Positions 5,771 to 8,236 of a DNA stretch of 8,236 nt are shown here, piece after piece. The stretch's first letter is position 1; each line of letters starts with the position of its first letter. The position numbers and the translations under genes were made by a program. The notes under the pieces are model-generated. The model had not been told where the DNA came from, made no database searches, and saw only the letters and a program-made list of their open reading frames with translations. Source of the stretch: Deltaproteobacteria bacterium (lineage in GTDB: Bacteria > Desulfobacterota > Desulfobaccia > Desulfobaccales > 0-14-0-80-60-11); the NCBI GenBank assembly GCA_023381945.1, contig JAMCQY010000276.1, positions 1 to 8,236 of the forward strand. Direction: 5' to 3'.

Positions 5771-5830
5771 TTTAGTGGCACAGGCCTTCTGGCTGTGATG
5801 CACCCAGGCTGGTAAGCCTGCGCCACTAAA
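5771..5830. repeat. Palindromic dispersed repeat (gtggcacaggc type)
   Basis: Inverted arms tttagtggcacaggcctt (5771-5788) and aagcctgcgccactaaa (5814-5830) match except for one substitution and one extra base. The centre is degenerate. It belongs by eye to the gtggcacaggc/gcctgtgccac type of intergenic repeat and lies directly after the element at 5686-5755. Confidence 0.65.
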
Positions 5831-5844
5831 GATAATTTTAAGAA

Positions 5845-5899
5845 ATGGTGGGCGGCGCCCCCCCTATATAAATGCACCGGCGAGACGCCTGCGCTACCA
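5845..5899. repeat. Decayed palindromic repeat upstream of the DUF3786 gene
   Basis: The right side carries the gacgcctgcgctacc motif (5884-5898) common in another dispersed repeat type. The left side, ggtgggcggcgcc, is only a loose inverted counterpart. The arms match poorly, so this is a tentative third element in the repeat cluster between 5686 and 5899. Apart from these elements, I see no gene in 5621-5948. Confidence 0.3.
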
Positions 5900-5948
5900 A
5901 TTTAAACTAAAACCAAAAACTCGAAACCCGAACCTTAGGAGCCCCTGT

Positions 5949-6590
5949 ATGCCCCGCGTTGACGACTATAAAGCAGCCATCGCCCTGGCGACGGGCGAAT
6001 TGCAAAAGATTAACCCCAAGCGGCTTTCGAGCCGCACCGGGTGCGAATATTTTTTTGAAGAGAATCGGGAAGGCTTGCTGGCGCCGTATTTCGGGCAAAT
6101 GCGCCGGGTCGCGTGGCCGGAGATCAGCGTGACGCAGGTTACGGGCGCGGGTGAGATTCCCCTGACGGAGCAGATCCTCATCCTGCATTACCTGAAGGGC
6201 TGCACCGGGGAGCCGCTTTCCGGCCACAGCATCGACTTCCGTGAGGTGCCGGACGGCGGCGGTTTCTACTGGTCCGCCTTCGTCTCCAGGGCCAAGAAAC
6301 CGCTGTTGGAGACTTTCGGCAATGACCTGGACCTTTACCTGAAGGTGGCCCAAAGCCTGGGGGGCGAACCCCAAGACCTGGGAGATGCCGCGGCCCGGTT
6401 CCTGGCCTTTCCCCTGATTCCGGTGACTCATGTTTTGTGGAGCGGGGATGAGGAATTCCCGCCCGAGGCCAATATCCTCTTCGACCAGACCATCTCGCAG
6501 CACCTGTCCACCGAGGACATTGCCGCCCTGGCCGGGGCCTCGGTCTACCGCCTGATGGCCGCGGCCTTTAAGATGCGGCAAGGAAAATAA
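5949..6590 (+). CDS. DUF3786 domain-containing protein
   Basis: The 213-residue protein is recognised as DUF3786 by the block ILILHYLKG (76-84), the segment SIDFREVPDGGGFYWSAF (94-111), and the strongly conserved-looking FPLIPVTHVLWSGDEEFPPE (154-173) followed by NILFD (175-179) and a C-terminal LSTED helix start. The family has no established function that I can name; it is mostly seen in anaerobic bacteria and archaea. No signal peptide or membrane segment is visible, so it is probably cytoplasmic. The ATG at 5949 is supported by AGGAG (5937-5941) seven bases upstream. It is the only plus-strand gene seen here, stands alone, and converges on the kelch gene with a 77-base gap holding a palindrome. 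Confidence 0.88.
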   Translation: MPRVDDYKAAIALATGELQKINPKRLSSRTGCEYFFEENREGLLAPYFGQMRRVAWPEISVTQVTGAGEIPLTEQILILHYLKGCTGEPLSGHSIDFREVPDGGGFYWSAFVSRAKKPLLETFGNDLDLYLKVAQSLGGEPQDLGDAAARFLAFPLIPVTHVLWSGDEEFPPEANILFDQTISQHLSTEDIAALAGASVYRLMAAAFKMRQGK

Positions 6591-6602
6591 TCAGGCGCAG
6601 GG

Positions 6603-6619
6603 GCGGGTTTAAAACCCGC
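6603..6619. repeat. Palindromic repeat between convergent genes
   Basis: gcgggttt (6603-6610) and aaacccgc (6612-6619) are perfect inverted arms around a single base. The flanks caggggcgggttt and acccgcacctac resemble a dispersed repeat of the gtaggggcgggttt type, here partly diverged. It lies between the 3' ends of the DUF3786 and kelch genes. It might act as a weak bidirectional transcription end, but neither side has a T-tract directly after the stem. Confidence 0.6.
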
Positions 6620-6667
6620 ACCTACTTTTAGTGATATACCATCTCACCGGAAGCCTGCCCAGTCTTG

Positions 6668-7852
6668 TTACTTGTGCGGTTTGCCATGATTTTTTTTGTG
6701 CTCAGGCTTATAGACTTCGGCGCTGTTAAGTATGCCACTGGCGCCTGATCCTCCAGTTGCCAATACGCGACCGTTGGCCAGCAAAGTGGCCGTATGCCGA
6801 TAGCGGGCCGTGTTAAGCGGGCCGATGAGGGTCCAGATTTCTCTATCCGGGTCGTAAATCTCAGCGCTATTTAAAGGGATATAGGCGCCACTGCTATCCT
6901 GATATGCACCTCCAGATATCAAAACCTGGCCATCTTCCAGCAGGTTGGCCTTATGGTCCGTGCGAGGTGTGGTGAGTGGGCCGGTTATGGCCCAGGTCCC
7001 AGTGGCCGGGTCATAGATTACGACGCTGTTCACCTGGATAACGGTGCCGCTGGTACTATCAAAATACTCGCCCCCGGCTACCAGGACCCGGCCGTCGGTC
7101 AGCAAGGTGGCCGTATGGTGGCGGAGAGGATTATTGAGGGGTCCGGTGGTGGTCCATGTCCCCTGGGTTGGGTCAAAGAGTTCAGTACTATCGGTCCCAC
7201 CACCCGCCACTAAGACCTTGCCATCGGCAAGCAGATTGGCCGTATGGTCAACGCGGGCGCTGTTCATCGGAGTAATGAGTGTCCAGGAATTGGCGGCGGG
7301 ATCGTAGATTTCAGCTCTATAGGTCTGGAAGGGAGGAGCTGTGGCACCCCCGGCCACTAGCACCCGGCCGTCATTCAGCAGAGTGGCCGTGTGGCCGTAC
7401 CGGCCCCCGTTGAGAGAGGCAGCGGTGGTCCAGGTATCGCTGGACGGGTCGTAAATTTCCACGTCATGCAAGATGCCACCGGGAGATGGAACCTGGCCTC
7501 CTGCCACCAGCACCCGCCCGTCGGGCAGACGGGTAGCCGTATGAAGACTGCGCGGAAAGTTCGGGTTGAGGGAACTGGCGGTAGTCCAGGTTTTATTGGT
7601 TGGGTGATAAATTTCAGCGCTGTTCGTGGCTTGCACTATTGGCCCGAGAGGCCCTTGGACCAAGATTGTACCCGCGACCACCAAAACTCGGCCATCATTT
7701 AGCAAGGTGGCCGTATGGCCACTTCGACCTGTATTGAGGGAGCCGGTGGGAGTCCAGGTCCCGGGCATTCCGGCATGGGCCGAGCCGGCCAGCGCCACGG
7801 CGCCCAACACCAACATCACCAAAACAAGTTTGTTAAGCGTCTGCTTGGCCAT
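6668..7852 (-). CDS. Secreted kelch-repeat (seven-bladed beta-propeller) protein
   Basis: The start at 7852 is chosen because AAGGAGG lies five bases upstream and the protein then begins with a Sec signal peptide: basic MAKQTLNK, a hydrophobic core (9-22) and a cleavage-type AHA before Gly28. The mature 367 residues hold seven kelch repeats marked by HTATLL-x-DGRVLVAGG, then AEIYDP, with tryptophans at 33, 89, 141, 190, 233, 287 and 340. The last repeat lacks its closing Trp strand, while the N-terminal GTWTPTG strand is available to complete it, as in propeller ring closure. The C-terminus is Lys/His-rich (384-394) with no anchor or sorting motif. It probably works outside the cytoplasmic membrane as a binding scaffold; the ligand is unknown. 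No catalytic galactose-oxidase residues are recognisable. Confidence 0.92.
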   Translation of the reverse strand: MAKQTLNKLVLVMLVLGAVALAGSAHAGMPGTWTPTGSLNTGRSGHTATLLNDGRVLVVAGTILVQGPLGPIVQATNSAEIYHPTNKTWTTASSLNPNFPRSLHTATRLPDGRVLVAGGQVPSPGGILHDVEIYDPSSDTWTTAASLNGGRYGHTATLLNDGRVLVAGGATAPPFQTYRAEIYDPAANSWTLITPMNSARVDHTANLLADGKVLVAGGGTDSTELFDPTQGTWTTTGPLNNPLRHHTATLLTDGRVLVAGGEYFDSTSGTVIQVNSVVIYDPATGTWAITGPLTTPRTDHKANLLEDGQVLISGGAYQDSSGAYIPLNSAEIYDPDREIWTLIGPLNTARYRHTATLLANGRVLATGGSGASGILNSAEVYKPEHKKNHGKPHK

Positions 7853-7869
7853 TTGAGCCTCCTTCTCTG

Positions 7870-7928
7870 GCTTCCGGCAGACAAGCAGACAAATGGCGCA
7901 AATGTCCATGGTGTTTAGTGTCGGAAGC
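7870..7928 (-). other. Possible stem in the kelch mRNA leader
   Basis: gcttccg (7928-7922 on the minus strand) and cggaagc (7876-7870) are perfect seven-base inverted repeats enclosing 45 bases, just upstream of the kelch ribosome binding site. The loop contains the direct repeat CATTTG twice. It does not match a riboswitch that I recognise. Further upstream, 7929-8108 is A+T-rich at first; no convincing promoter pair could be chosen. Confidence 0.3.
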
Positions 7929-8108
7929 GCTTAAATAAGATTGATTTGAAATTTATTAGTAAGTCATTTTGTAAAGAAAACAATATGGAAATTATTTCTA
8001 TATAATAGAGCCTCTTGCAAAATTCATAAGAATTGCTGTCAGCATAAGGCACCGGCAAGGCAATGGGAGCCTTAACTCGATGAAATCCTGCTATTCTGTC
8101 CTTTTTGC

Positions 8109-8135
8109 AAAAAATCGAGCCGCTTTTAGCGACTC
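8109..8135 (-). terminator. Intrinsic terminator after the edge gene
   Basis: On the minus strand gagtcgct (8135-8128) pairs with agcggctc (8124-8117): eight pairs including one G-U, with an AAA loop. GA and six T (8114-8109) follow. It lies 55 bases after the stop codon at 8191 and fits as the end of the transcript entering from the right edge. Confidence 0.75.
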
Positions 8136-8190
8136 CAGGACAGACCGCTCCCCGGATAACCTTGCCAAATCCCGGCCAGCCTTGGGATGC

Positions 8191-8236
8191 TCAGCTTATC
8201 AGCTTAAGCAACTGGTCGGCAAACAGGGCGATGACG
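8191..8236 (-). CDS. 3' end of an unidentified minus-strand gene (cut by window edge)
   Basis: The frame read from the right edge gives the last 14 residues VIALFADQLLKLIS before a TGA at 8193-8191. Too little is left to name a family. Support for a real gene end comes from the intrinsic terminator 55 bases downstream on the same strand. A transposase is one possibility, because the downstream sequence ends near 8008 in gagcctcttgcaaaa, which resembles the termini of some insertion sequences. This is a resemblance from memory only, and no second terminal repeat is visible. Confidence 0.35.
   Translation of the reverse strand, partial: VIALFADQLLKLIS

Noticed and set aside
6720..7760. Repeated DNA units of roughly 150 bases that could suggest a tandem repeat or CRISPR
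   Set aside because: The units are imperfect and follow the kelch repeats of the encoded protein; unit and spacer lengths are wrong for CRISPR.
7853..7909. Kelch gene start at 7909, adding 19 residues
   Set aside because: No ribosome binding site precedes it, whereas AAGGAGG lies directly before the ATG at 7852, which opens a standard signal peptide.
7870..7928. A c-di-GMP (GEMM-type) riboswitch upstream of the kelch gene
   Set aside because: Only a seven-base stem is visible; the conserved GEMM core sequences are not found.

Overview
The window looks like chromosomal DNA of an anaerobic member of the Desulfobacterota (former deltaproteobacteria). This is inferred from four things: an archaeal-type aromatic pathway entry (ADH synthase plus type II dehydroquinate synthase) next to a bacterial P-protein, a DUF3786 protein, G+C above 60% in the core genes, and many dispersed palindromic repeats between genes. 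No rRNA or tRNA is present, so the placement is not proven.

Most of the window (about 345-5620) is a minus-strand cluster for aromatic amino acid synthesis. In transcription order it holds a promoter and Tyr/Phe leader peptide with an attenuator (5620-5423), ADH synthase (4580-5374), DHQ synthase II (3170-4165), chorismate mutase/prephenate dehydratase pheA (2082-3173, overlapping the previous gene by 4 bases), type I dehydroquinase aroD (1281-1991) and shikimate dehydrogenase aroE (345-1151). Together these enzymes make 3-dehydroquinate without DAHP synthase or classical AroB, carry it to shikimate, and turn chorismate into phenylpyruvate. Shikimate kinase, EPSP synthase and chorismate synthase are not in the window.

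The most notable element is upstream of ADH synthase. A 28-codon ORF (5481-5567) contains the run YFYFSFYYY. It is followed by a strong intrinsic terminator (5423-5459), and a competing antiterminator pairing can be drawn. This is the layout of classical ribosome-mediated attenuation, here applied to the archaeal-type entry enzyme.

The flanks are accessory. Downstream of aroE begins an A+T-richer FRG-domain gene (1-312, cut by the window edge). To the right, a repeat-filled gap (5621-5948) separates the cluster from a plus-strand DUF3786 gene (5949-6590). That gene converges on a minus-strand gene for a secreted seven-repeat kelch propeller protein (6668-7852). The right edge holds the last 14 codons of an unidentified minus-strand gene and its intrinsic terminator (8109-8135). 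At least five different palindromic repeat families occupy the intergenic spaces.
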